NCBI GenBank assembly: GCA_902475545.1
Contig: CABRZP010000008.1
Location: forward strand, 38,123 to 102,122
DNA: 64,000 nucleotides
Origin: an uncultured bacterium
GTDB taxonomy: Bacteria; Cyanobacteriota; Vampirovibrionia; Gastranaerophilales; Gastranaerophilaceae
Reading direction: 5' to 3'
Shown here: positions 15,955 to 23,307 of the stretch, in pieces
Numbering within the stretch: the stretch's first letter is position 1
Layout: each line of letters starts with the position of its first letter
Notes under the pieces: generated by a model
Told to the model about the DNA's origin: nothing
What the model saw: only the letters and a program-made list of their open reading frames with translations
Database searches by the model: none
Made by a program: the position numbers and the translations under genes

Positions 15955-16887
15955 ATGTCCAAGTATGAAATTAAGAATAGTATTTGGTTTGTATTAGCAG
16001 AAGGTATTAAAATTTACTTTTCAAATATTGATAAATTTTTAGTGTATATGTTGTTTCCTGTGTTTGGTCAAGTTTTGGGTATCGCACTTACATTTTGTTT
16101 AACTTTAGGTTTTGCAGATAAAATTGCCGCCAAAACTGATAGTATTACTTCTGCACTATTGTTAATCTTACTTCTGGCTATTCCGGGACTTTTGATTTTT
16201 GTAAAAGCTTTTTGGGATTATATGGTTGCGTATGTTGCATTAAACTCTATGACGGAGGGGGCAGTAACAACAGGTCATGTATATGATTTAAAATCTCATA
16301 ATGAGGTTGCAACACGCAGAACCTTAAAATATATGGGGTTTTTAATTATACTTAGTTTATTAATGTCTGTTGGGTCAAGTATATTTTTTATAATTCCGGG
16401 TTTTGTACTTTGGATATATTGTATTTTAATATTTCAAATATTTACTTTTGAGCCGGATTTATCCATTTGGGAGTGCTATAAAAGAAGTTTTATGCTTATT
16501 AAAGGCAGTTGGGGCAGGACTTTTTGTTTGATGGCAATACTTGGATTTTTTTCAATATTTATCCTTACGGAAGGAATTTCAGTAATCTTTGATTATTTGA
16601 ATTTAACCTCCGGAATTTGTAGTATTTTTGATTTTATAGGTAAAGCAATTCCTTTGACCTTAGTAAATAGAATTCTTGTCCATTTTGAAATGGCACCAAT
16701 CACAGTATCAATGATTTCAAAATACATATTCTTATCCGTATTAAGTTGTATTATTGCCGGTTTAACTCTGCCAATTCGTAGTATTTGCTGGTCTTTGTGG
16801 TATAAAAATCTGGCAGATATAAAAGATGGTTATGTTGCAAAACCTAAGAAAAGAACCAAAAGAATTGTTGAGGATGGTGAAATTTAA
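15955..16887 (+). CDS. Hypothetical polytopic membrane protein
   Basis: From the ATG at 15955, which has a perfect aaaggagg site, the product is 310 residues with about six hydrophobic segments and a basic C-terminus (KPKKRTKRI). An in-frame ATG at 15910 lacks a site. I do not recognise a specific family; the layout resembles uncharacterised membrane proteins in which paired spans are separated by amphipathic helices. The stop is followed directly by the GTG of the zinc-ribbon gene at 16888, so the two are probably coupled. Confidence 0.8.
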   Translation: MSKYEIKNSIWFVLAEGIKIYFSNIDKFLVYMLFPVFGQVLGIALTFCLTLGFADKIAAKTDSITSALLLILLLAIPGLLIFVKAFWDYMVAYVALNSMTEGAVTTGHVYDLKSHNEVATRRTLKYMGFLIILSLLMSVGSSIFFIIPGFVLWIYCILIFQIFTFEPDLSIWECYKRSFMLIKGSWGRTFCLMAILGFFSIFILTEGISVIFDYLNLTSGICSIFDFIGKAIPLTLVNRILVHFEMAPITVSMISKYIFLSVLSCIIAGLTLPIRSICWSLWYKNLADIKDGYVAKPKKRTKRIVEDGEI

Positions 16888-17103
16888 GTGTTTATCTGTA
16901 AAAATTGTAAATCGGTTGATAAATTTGAGTTGATGTTTTCACCGGATTATACCGGAGATAGAAATTTTGCTCGAAAATATAATGACAAAGGTGAAATTGA
17001 AATAACCGTTGACGGTTATGTTTTTGTTCCGGATTTACAGTTTATGAATGAACATGCAGTATGCAGGTATTGCGGACAAATTTATATATGGGATTACGAA
17101 TAA
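16888..17103 (+). CDS. Small zinc-ribbon-like protein
   Basis: This 71-residue protein has one CxxC pair at the start (CKNC) and one near the end (CRYC), with an aromatic C-terminus (IYIWDYE). That is the layout of a four-cysteine zinc ribbon around a beta-rich core. The start is a GTG directly abutting the stop of the membrane protein upstream, and rph begins 15 bases downstream, so these three form one transcription unit. Its function is unknown; adaptor or nucleic-acid-linked roles are possible. Confidence 0.75.
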   Translation: MFICKNCKSVDKFELMFSPDYTGDRNFARKYNDKGEIEITVDGYVFVPDLQFMNEHAVCRYCGQIYIWDYE

Positions 17104-17118
17104 ATAAGGAGATATATT

Positions 17119-17814
17119 ATGCGATTAGAAAACCGAAAAAATGATGAAACCAGAGAAATCAAATTTACCAGAAATTATACAAAACATGCATTAGGCTCTG
17201 TCCTTGTTGAATTTGGTGACACAAAGGTTATTACAACTGCTTCTGTTGAAATTGGTAAACCGAAATGGATGTCTAAAGAAGATTCAAGAGGCTGGTTAAC
17301 TGCAGAATATTCTTTACTTCCGTCATCAACCTCAACAAGATGTCAAAGAGAAAGAAGTAAAATTTCAGGAAGAACTCAGGAAATTCAAAGACTAATTGGC
17401 AGAAGTTTAAGAGCCTGTGTCGATTTGGAAAAAATGCCGGATGTAACAATTACAATTGATGCTGATGTTATTCAAGCAGACGGAGGAACCAGAACTGCAA
17501 GTATTTGTGGCGGTTTTGTTGCGTTATCAGATGCTGTTGAAAAGCTTATTGCAGATGGTACGTTAAAAGAAAATCCGATTATTGAGCCAATTGCAGCAAT
17601 TTCAGCAGGTATTGTAGACGGTGAAGTTCGTCTTGACTTAAATTATGAAGAAGATTCTCATGCTCAGGTAGATTCAAATGTTGTATTAACAAAGACTGGC
17701 AAGATTATTGAATTTCAAACAACTGCAGAAGGTGAACCTTATGAACTTGATAAAATGATGGAAATATATAATGTTGCCTCAAAAGGTATTTTTGAAATTA
17801 TTGAAAAATATTAA
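17119..17814 (+). CDS. rph: Ribonuclease PH
   Basis: RNase PH is a phosphate-dependent 3'-5' exoribonuclease that trims tRNA 3' ends. The 231-residue product has the usual length and motifs: GSVLVEFGDTKVITTASVE, WLTAEYSLLPSST, RSLRACVDL with the phosphate-site arginine, and DADVIQADGGTRTASICGG. CCA is not encoded in the tRNA-Ala of this window, so 3' trimming is relevant. An aaggaga site precedes the ATG. Confidence 0.96.
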   Translation: MRLENRKNDETREIKFTRNYTKHALGSVLVEFGDTKVITTASVEIGKPKWMSKEDSRGWLTAEYSLLPSSTSTRCQRERSKISGRTQEIQRLIGRSLRACVDLEKMPDVTITIDADVIQADGGTRTASICGGFVALSDAVEKLIADGTLKENPIIEPIAAISAGIVDGEVRLDLNYEEDSHAQVDSNVVLTKTGKIIEFQTTAEGEPYELDKMMEIYNVASKGIFEIIEKY

Positions 17815-17836
17815 TTTTCAGTATAAAATTTACTTT

Positions 17837-18172
17837 ATGAAAGGGTTATTTTCAGTTCTAATATTTGTATCTGTTTTTGGCTGTTTGTCTGTCTGTGCAA
17901 AATCTTCACCTAAACCTGTGTATTCTACTCAAGGGATTGAAATAGATTCTGCTGTCGCAAATTCTAAACCTTCAATTGAAGATAAAAATGAACAAAAAGA
18001 GATTAGAAATCGTTCTAGGAAATATATAAAGTATCAAAAAACTTTAGATAAGCAAAAAGCAAAAAAAACAGCACGAGAAAAAGAGCTGGAATATTTACAA
18101 AATAGGTTAGAGCAAAAGAAAAATAAGTTGGAAACAATGTTTTCTGACAAGGTGAAAGGAGAACAAGAATGA
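17837..18172 (+). CDS. Small secreted, highly charged coiled-coil protein
   Basis: The ATG at 17837 gives 111 residues beginning with a clear signal peptide (MKGLFSVLIFVSVFG, then CLSVCAKS; a Cys at the end of the hydrophobic core may mark a lipoprotein-like cut). The mature part is a Lys/Glu-rich predicted coiled coil from about residue 55. I do not recognise it. Upstream in-frame codons overlap rph and give no signal peptide, so they are not used. The stop overlaps the start of the next gene (ATGA at 18169-18172), which suggests coupled translation of two secreted coiled-coil proteins. Confidence 0.75.
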   Translation: MKGLFSVLIFVSVFGCLSVCAKSSPKPVYSTQGIEIDSAVANSKPSIEDKNEQKEIRNRSRKYIKYQKTLDKQKAKKTAREKELEYLQNRLEQKKNKLETMFSDKVKGEQE

Positions 18173-18567
18173 AAAAATTATTAGTATCTTTGGTTGCATT
18201 GTCCGTATTATCATTTGGTGCAGCTGCAAATGCAGGAACTATTTCTAATGCATTAAATAATGCAGCAAATAAAATTAACCAAAAAGAACAACAATTGACA
18301 AATGCTCAAAAAGAAGCTGCAAAAAGACAAGAACAACGTCAAAAAGAAATTCAAAAACAAAGAGAAGCTAATAAAAAAGCAGCAGAACAAAGGCAAAAGG
18401 AAATTCAAAAACAAAGAGAAGCTAATAAAAAAGCTTTAGAACAAAAACAAAAAGATTGGCAAAAACAACAAGAACAAGCTAAAAAAGATGCAGCAAAAAG
18501 ACAACAAGAAAGACAAAAAGCTGTTCAACAAAAGAAAGATGCTTGGAATACTTTGATTGGTAAATAG
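18169..18567 (+). CDS. Secreted Lys/Gln-rich coiled-coil protein with 18-residue repeats
   Basis: This 132-residue protein has a signal peptide cut near AAANAG (about residue 22), then an almost pure helix-forming K/Q/E/A/R sequence. An 18-residue block (EQRQKEIQKQREANKKAA) occurs twice in tandem, with a related third copy, and the DNA is likewise repeated near 18334-18440. Extracytoplasmic coiled coils of this kind are often periplasmic spacers or envelope-linked, but no family is recognised. Its start overlaps the preceding gene by 4 bases, and a strong terminator follows. Confidence 0.78.
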   Translation: MKKLLVSLVALSVLSFGAAANAGTISNALNNAANKINQKEQQLTNAQKEAAKRQEQRQKEIQKQREANKKAAEQRQKEIQKQREANKKALEQKQKDWQKQQEQAKKDAAKRQQERQKAVQQKKDAWNTLIGK

Positions 18568-18589
18568 TATTTACTAATATAAAATATAT

Positions 18590-18629
18590 AAAGAAGCGAA
18601 ATTTTACAATTGTAAAATTTCGCTTCTTT
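18590..18629 (+). terminator. Strong palindromic terminator
   Basis: A perfect inverted repeat with 19-20-base arms (aaagaagcgaaattttacaa and its complement) and essentially no loop ends in tcttta. It lies 22 bases after the secreted coiled-coil gene and can work on both strands. Confidence 0.85.
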
Positions 18630-18689
18630 ATTGCTCAGATATTTTGTCTGTGTTACGATTAAATAAGTCAGACTTAGGATTAAATATAC

Positions 18690-20330
18690 ATGTTGATAGG
18701 CAATAATATTAAAACAATGAAAGGTGCTGAAATTGCTATCGAGACCCTGAAAGATTTAGGTGTCGATACTATTTTTGGTTATCCTGGAGGGGTTGTTTTA
18801 GATTTATATGATAAGCTTTATAACCAGTCTGATATAAAACATATACTAGTGCGTCATGAACAGTCTGCTGTACATGCTGCAGAGGGCTATGCAAGGGCTA
18901 CCGGAAAATGCGGAGTTGTTCTTGTAACATCTGGTCCTGGTGCGACAAATACTGTTTCAGGTATTGTAAATGCTTATATGGACGGATATCCGCTTGTTGT
19001 TTTAACAGGGCAGGTTTTTAAAAGTCTAATCGGAACAGATGCTTTTCAAGAAGCAGATATTTGTGATATTACAAAATCTTGTACTAAAAAAGTTTTTCAG
19101 GTTACTGATGTTTCCGATTTGCAGAAAACTTTAATTGAAGCTTTTTCGATTGCAATGGACGGTAAAAAAGGTCCTGTTGTTGTCGATTTGGCAAAAAATA
19201 TATTTTCAGAATCAACTGAATATAAAAATCTTGTAAATGAAGAAGCAGTTTTAGCTTTGAATGTTTCTAATGCTGATGTTTCAAGAGTATTGAATAGAAT
19301 ATTAAAAGCTTCAAAACCTGTTATTGTTTCAGGTGGCGGAGTTTCACATTCTTCTGCTGAAGATGAGTTGTATAAGTTTTCAAAATCTTTAAATATTCCT
19401 GTTGTTGATACTATGATGGGGCTTGGTACTTATCCTCAGAATGATGAAAATTATCTTGGTATGATTGGAATATTTGGAGATACGTCTGCTAATCGAACTT
19501 TAAAAGTTGCAGATTTGATTGTCTCTATTGGTGCAAGATTTAATGACAGAATTACTTGCATGTTTAAAGATGTTGATTTTTCTGATAAATTTATCCAAAT
19601 TGATATAAACGAAAATGAAATATCAAGGGTTATTTCAACTAAAGATTATTTAATTGGTGATGCAAAAGAGATTCTTTTTAGAATGAATAATGAATTATCA
19701 AAATTATCTTTTAACCATTTTACTTCTTGGATGAATTCTTGTGCTGAATTGAAAAGTTTAAATGTCGTTCGACATCGCAATACAAATTTGATGCATTCAT
19801 TTGAAGTAATTAGAAAAATTGAAGAGTTTACTAAAAATCAAAATTTGATTTTTACATCGGAAGTTGGGCAGCACCAATTATGGGCAGTTCAAAATCTTTC
19901 ATTTTCAAAAAATAGAAAGATTTTTGTTTCAGGCGGTTCCGGAACTATGGGGTTTGGATTCCCTGCAGCAATCGGTGCTTGTGTTGCTAACCCTGAAACT
20001 CAGGTTGTTTGTATATCCGGTGACGGCTCTTTCCAGATGGGAATACATGAATTGGCAACTTGTGTTGACTATAATTTAAATTTAAAAATAATGATATTGA
20101 ATAACGGCTACCTTGGGATGGTGAGACAATTACAGGAAAAGAATTGTGATGGACGTTATTCTCAAACTAAAATATCAAACCCTGATTTTATAAAGCTGGC
20201 TGAAAGTTACGGAATTGAAGCAAGAAGAGTAACTTGCTTATCTGAAATTGATGATGCATTGAAATCAGCATTTTCGACAAAAGGACCATATATAGTCGAG
20301 TTCTGCGTCGAACCTATGGAATTATTATAA
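18690..20330 (+). CDS. ilvB: Acetolactate synthase large subunit
   Basis: IlvB condenses pyruvate to acetolactate in branched-chain amino acid synthesis, using thiamine diphosphate, Mg2+ and FAD. The 546-residue product has the N-terminal PYR domain with IFGYPGG and the activating Glu in RHEQSAVHAAEGYAR, a central FAD-type domain, and the ThDP/Mg motif GDGSFQMG...LNN in the C-terminal domain. It is slightly shorter than usual at the N-terminus. No small regulatory subunit gene (ilvN) follows. No clear ribosome site precedes either ATG 18690 or ATG 18717, so the start is uncertain. Confidence 0.93.
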   Translation: MLIGNNIKTMKGAEIAIETLKDLGVDTIFGYPGGVVLDLYDKLYNQSDIKHILVRHEQSAVHAAEGYARATGKCGVVLVTSGPGATNTVSGIVNAYMDGYPLVVLTGQVFKSLIGTDAFQEADICDITKSCTKKVFQVTDVSDLQKTLIEAFSIAMDGKKGPVVVDLAKNIFSESTEYKNLVNEEAVLALNVSNADVSRVLNRILKASKPVIVSGGGVSHSSAEDELYKFSKSLNIPVVDTMMGLGTYPQNDENYLGMIGIFGDTSANRTLKVADLIVSIGARFNDRITCMFKDVDFSDKFIQIDINENEISRVISTKDYLIGDAKEILFRMNNELSKLSFNHFTSWMNSCAELKSLNVVRHRNTNLMHSFEVIRKIEEFTKNQNLIFTSEVGQHQLWAVQNLSFSKNRKIFVSGGSGTMGFGFPAAIGACVANPETQVVCISGDGSFQMGIHELATCVDYNLNLKIMILNNGYLGMVRQLQEKNCDGRYSQTKISNPDFIKLAESYGIEARRVTCLSEIDDALKSAFSTKGPYIVEFCVEPMELL

Positions 20331-20387
20331 TCCCCATAAATAAAGTTAAAACCCTATTAGTGAATTAAGAGGCTTGAACAATAAAAT

Positions 20388-20564
20388 ATGAATGAATCTA
20401 TAATAAAGGAAGTAAAATCTATTTACTCTGCAAAAGTACGTAATACCAATCCAAACATGACAGAATTTGGACTAGAGTCTGATGAGCTGAATTTTAATGA
20501 GCCAAAAACATTCTTTAACGGGGTTATTGAAAAATTAAATATAATCGTTGAAAAAGATAATTAA
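20388..20564 (+). CDS. Possible 58-residue hypothetical protein
   Basis: A short reading frame of 58 residues (MNESIIKEVKSIYS... ending EKDN) follows ilvB by 57 bases. The composition is normal for coding sequence here and it is acidic and soluble. The only site-like sequence (aagagg, 20366-20371) is rather far from the ATG, while taaaat abuts it, so translation may be leaderless. The last 4 bases overlap the convergent gene at 20561. No family is recognised. It is not an IlvN regulatory subunit. Moderate doubt remains about its being real. Confidence 0.5.
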   Translation: MNESIIKEVKSIYSAKVRNTNPNMTEFGLESDELNFNEPKTFFNGVIEKLNIIVEKDN

Positions 20565-21103
20565 TGAGAGCAGTGTCCACCATTGCAGTCTCCGCATCCT
20601 CCGGAACAAGAATGTTTAAACAAATCAGAAAAGTCAAATACTCTATCTTCTAAAATTGCTTCAATAACTGCAGGGTATAATTTTTTAGAAATGTTAATAA
20701 TTTCTTGCTTATATTCTTCGTAATGTGTAGTTAAACCAATTAAAACTGGGTATTGTGCAAGTATCCTCCCGTAGAATTTGTTAGGTTCAACTTGATGAAT
20801 AGTTATACCTCCAACTTTTATTCCACTGGTGAAGGATTTTTCTAAGGCATTTTCTTCCGCGAAAGATGGTAGTAATGACGGATGAAGATTTATTATAGGT
20901 ACATTTTGTTTGCTGTTGATATCCAACAAAAATTTTTGAGTAAAATCACACAGGCAGATGAGATTGTATGAATTTTCGTTTGTTTGCAGCTCTTTAAGAG
21001 TTTCAAAATAAGAAATTTCTATATCTTTGTTTTTAAAATTTTGTTGTATAGCTTCAAGTATTTCTGAATTTTCAATGTTTATTATTGCAACTTTTTTTGT
21101 CAT
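20561..21103 (-). CDS. Degenerate PurN-like formyltransferase with Cys/His-rich tail
   Basis: This 180-residue protein has the formyltransferase core of PurN: PIINLHPSLLPSF with Asn72 and His74 of the catalytic set, VGGITIHQVE, and GRILAQYPV. The loop that should carry the catalytic Asp (LDGGP in E. coli PurN) reads NKFYG, without an Asp. The N-terminal half is shortened and lacks the usual GSGSN start. The tail HSCSGGCGDCNGGHCSH packs four Cys and three His, which looks metal-binding. A role as an active GAR transformylase is therefore doubtful. An aaggga site lies upstream. Confidence 0.75.
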   Translation of the reverse strand: MTKKVAIINIENSEILEAIQQNFKNKDIEISYFETLKELQTNENSYNLICLCDFTQKFLLDINSKQNVPIINLHPSLLPSFAEENALEKSFTSGIKVGGITIHQVEPNKFYGRILAQYPVLIGLTTHYEEYKQEIINISKKLYPAVIEAILEDRVFDFSDLFKHSCSGGCGDCNGGHCSH

Positions 21104-21190
21104 AGTTTTTTCCCTTTTATTTATTAAATTTTATTACAAATACAGCAAAAAATATATTTACATGTTTTAGAACTAATATTAGGAGCAGAT

Positions 21191-21622
21191 ATGCATATTA
21201 AACAAATGGATTCAAATACTCAATCTTTTGGAATGAAAATTCCGACAAAAACAGCAATTGAAGTTGCTACAGGATGTTATTTAGATAATGCACGTCGTTC
21301 CAACCGGAGGCAATATAAATTACTGGAAAAAGTTTCAGGATTAGATATAAAAAATTTATATACAGGTGAGGTGGTAACCGGTCTTCGGAATTTATCTTTG
21401 TATCTGAAAACAAATTATCCGAAATTAGCTGCAGCTGCTGATAATATTAGAAAAGTTTGTGATGAAATAAATGCAAATCGAACATTTTTACCTGAAGATG
21501 AACTTCAAATATCGAAAAGACTAGCTAAGGTATGGAATGAAGAAGCTAAAAAGATTGGAACGAGATCAATTGATATAGAACCAGTATCGCTTCAACAACT
21601 CGGATTAGATAAATATATGTAA
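21191..21622 (+). CDS. Hypothetical protein with N-terminal QSFGMK motif
   Basis: This 143-residue soluble protein of unknown function carries QSFGMK at residues 11-16, the same kind of short SF/FxG motif found near the start of several proteins in this window, followed by a basic helical body. A taggag site precedes the ATG. The next gene (21649), also a small protein with a similar MNMKISAQNIS-type start, follows after 26 bases, so they probably form a two-gene unit ending at the terminator at 22018. Confidence 0.7.
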   Translation: MHIKQMDSNTQSFGMKIPTKTAIEVATGCYLDNARRSNRRQYKLLEKVSGLDIKNLYTGEVVTGLRNLSLYLKTNYPKLAAAADNIRKVCDEINANRTFLPEDELQISKRLAKVWNEEAKKIGTRSIDIEPVSLQQLGLDKYM

Positions 21623-21648
21623 TTAAATAATAGTAGGTAATAAATAAT

Positions 21649-22017
21649 ATGAATATGAAAATATCAGCACAAAATATTTCTCAAAGATTTCCAACCAATG
21701 GGGTTTTAAGATGTCTTTGCGGAGAATTTCCTACCTTGAAAACAGAAAAAGGAATTCAAGACGCTAGTGATGTTCTGGAAACAGTTCAAAAGGTTTTTAA
21801 TTATTCAGATAATGTAATTTTGGATATAGTAAAATCAAGAAATCCGCTTAGTACTTTTTTAGTTCCGATTAGTGCAGGTAGACATTTGGAAGAAGCAAAT
21901 CCTTGGTTAAAAGATTTGAGAACACGATTAAATATAGCCGCTCAGGATCGTCGTATAGAAACAGAAATAAATCAAATAGTAAGTGAAGTCGGAGAAAATA
22001 TTAATTTAAAAGCATAA
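21649..22017 (+). CDS. Hypothetical protein, second of a two-gene unit
   Basis: This 122-residue protein of no recognised family has no signal peptide or membrane span. The N-terminus (ISQRFPTNG near residues 10-18) is loosely like the SF/FxG motif of its neighbour but weaker. The rest is predicted helical with a CLCG stretch. It overlaps no other gene and is closed by a hairpin terminator one base after the stop. Confidence 0.68.
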   Translation: MNMKISAQNISQRFPTNGVLRCLCGEFPTLKTEKGIQDASDVLETVQKVFNYSDNVILDIVKSRNPLSTFLVPISAGRHLEEANPWLKDLRTRLNIAAQDRRIETEINQIVSEVGENINLKA

Positions 22018-22044
22018 AAAAGCTCCTCGATTGAGGAGCTTTTT
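22018..22044. terminator. Intrinsic terminator between 21649 gene and oadB
   Basis: agctcctc and gaggagct form a stem around gatt, with an A run before and a T run after. It lies between convergent genes and can serve both the small-protein unit (+) and the decarboxylase operon (-). Confidence 0.9.
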
Positions 22045-22084
22045 ATATTATTATCTCAGAATAATCAGTAATACTATTAACCCA

Positions 22085-23290
22085 CTAGTTGCAAAGTGCG
22101 AGTAGTACACCTGCAGCTACAGCTGAACCGATTACACCTGCAACGTTTGGTCCCATTGCGTGCATTAATAAGTAGTTTTGAGAGTTATATTCTAAACCTA
22201 CTTTATTTGATACACGGGCTGCCATAGGTACAGCAGATACACCGGCAGAACCGATTAACGGGTTGATAAGTTTAGGTTCAACCCCTTTGATTTTTGCACT
22301 GATTTTAATACAAACGTTCATTAACTTAGCCATCAATACACCTGCAGCTGTTGCAAATGAGAATGCAATAATACCAAGGAATAAGATGAATAATGTTTGA
22401 ACTGTTAAGAACTGTTCTGCTGATAATTTAGAACCAACAGACAATCCTAAGAAAATTGTAACGATGTTGATTAAAGCGTTTTGCATTGTATCAGATAATC
22501 TGTCAACAACACCGCATTCTTTACATAAGTTACCGAAAGTTAAAGCACCAACTAATGGGCAAGCATCCGGTAAGAAGATTATACATAAAGCTAATACAAC
22601 AAGCGGAAATACAATTTTCTCTCTTTTAGATACTGAGCGAAGTTGATCCATTTGGATTTGACGTTCAGCATTGTTAGTTAATAATTTCATAATAGGCGGT
22701 TGAATTACAGGAACCAATGCCATATATGAGTATGCTGCAACAGCGATTGCACCTAATAATTCAGGAGCAAGTTTAGATGTTACATAAATTGATGTAGGAC
22801 CATCAGCACCACCGATGATACCGATTGCACCTGATTGTGGAAGTGTAAAGCCAAAACAGCATAGAGCTAATAATAAAGCTCCGAAAATACCGAATTGAGC
22901 AGCACCGCCTAAAAGTGCAGTTTTAGGGTTAGCAATCAACGGACCAAAGTCTGTCATAGCACCAACACCCATAAAGATAATCAATGGGAACAAACCTTTA
23001 TGAATACCTGCTTCATAAATTATTCCCAAGAACCCTGTAGGTTCTGCAATCCCAGCCATAGGGATATTTGACAACAAACCGCCAAATGCGATAGGCACTA
23101 ATAATAACGGTTCGTATTGTTTCTTAATTCCAAGCCATAGCAAGAACAAACAAATTACTAACATAATCGGATGTCCGAATTGGTGTAAGAATTGTTCTAC
23201 GGCATTTGTGATTGTCGGGTCTGCCTTTTCAACCATGTTGTAAATACCGGTAGATTGCCATAGGCTCATTAATCCATCTGAAAAATTCAT
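22085..23290 (-). CDS. oadB: Na+-transporting decarboxylase beta subunit
   Basis: OadB is the membrane subunit that decarboxylates carboxybiotin and pumps Na+ outward. The 401-residue product has about nine to eleven membrane spans and the family's conserved regions GGADGPTSIYV, with the sodium-site Asp, and the C-terminal NPLIGSAGVSAVPMAARV segment containing conserved Asn and Ser. MmdB and GcdB are close relatives, so the substrate depends on the alpha subunit. It is the last gene of birA-oadG-oadA-oadB, 17 bases after oadA. Confidence 0.94.
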   Translation of the reverse strand: MNFSDGLMSLWQSTGIYNMVEKADPTITNAVEQFLHQFGHPIMLVICLFLLWLGIKKQYEPLLLVPIAFGGLLSNIPMAGIAEPTGFLGIIYEAGIHKGLFPLIIFMGVGAMTDFGPLIANPKTALLGGAAQFGIFGALLLALCCFGFTLPQSGAIGIIGGADGPTSIYVTSKLAPELLGAIAVAAYSYMALVPVIQPPIMKLLTNNAERQIQMDQLRSVSKREKIVFPLVVLALCIIFLPDACPLVGALTFGNLCKECGVVDRLSDTMQNALINIVTIFLGLSVGSKLSAEQFLTVQTLFILFLGIIAFSFATAAGVLMAKLMNVCIKISAKIKGVEPKLINPLIGSAGVSAVPMAARVSNKVGLEYNSQNYLLMHAMGPNVAGVIGSAVAAGVLLALCN

Positions 23291-23307
23291 TTGTATTTAC
23301 CTCCCGA

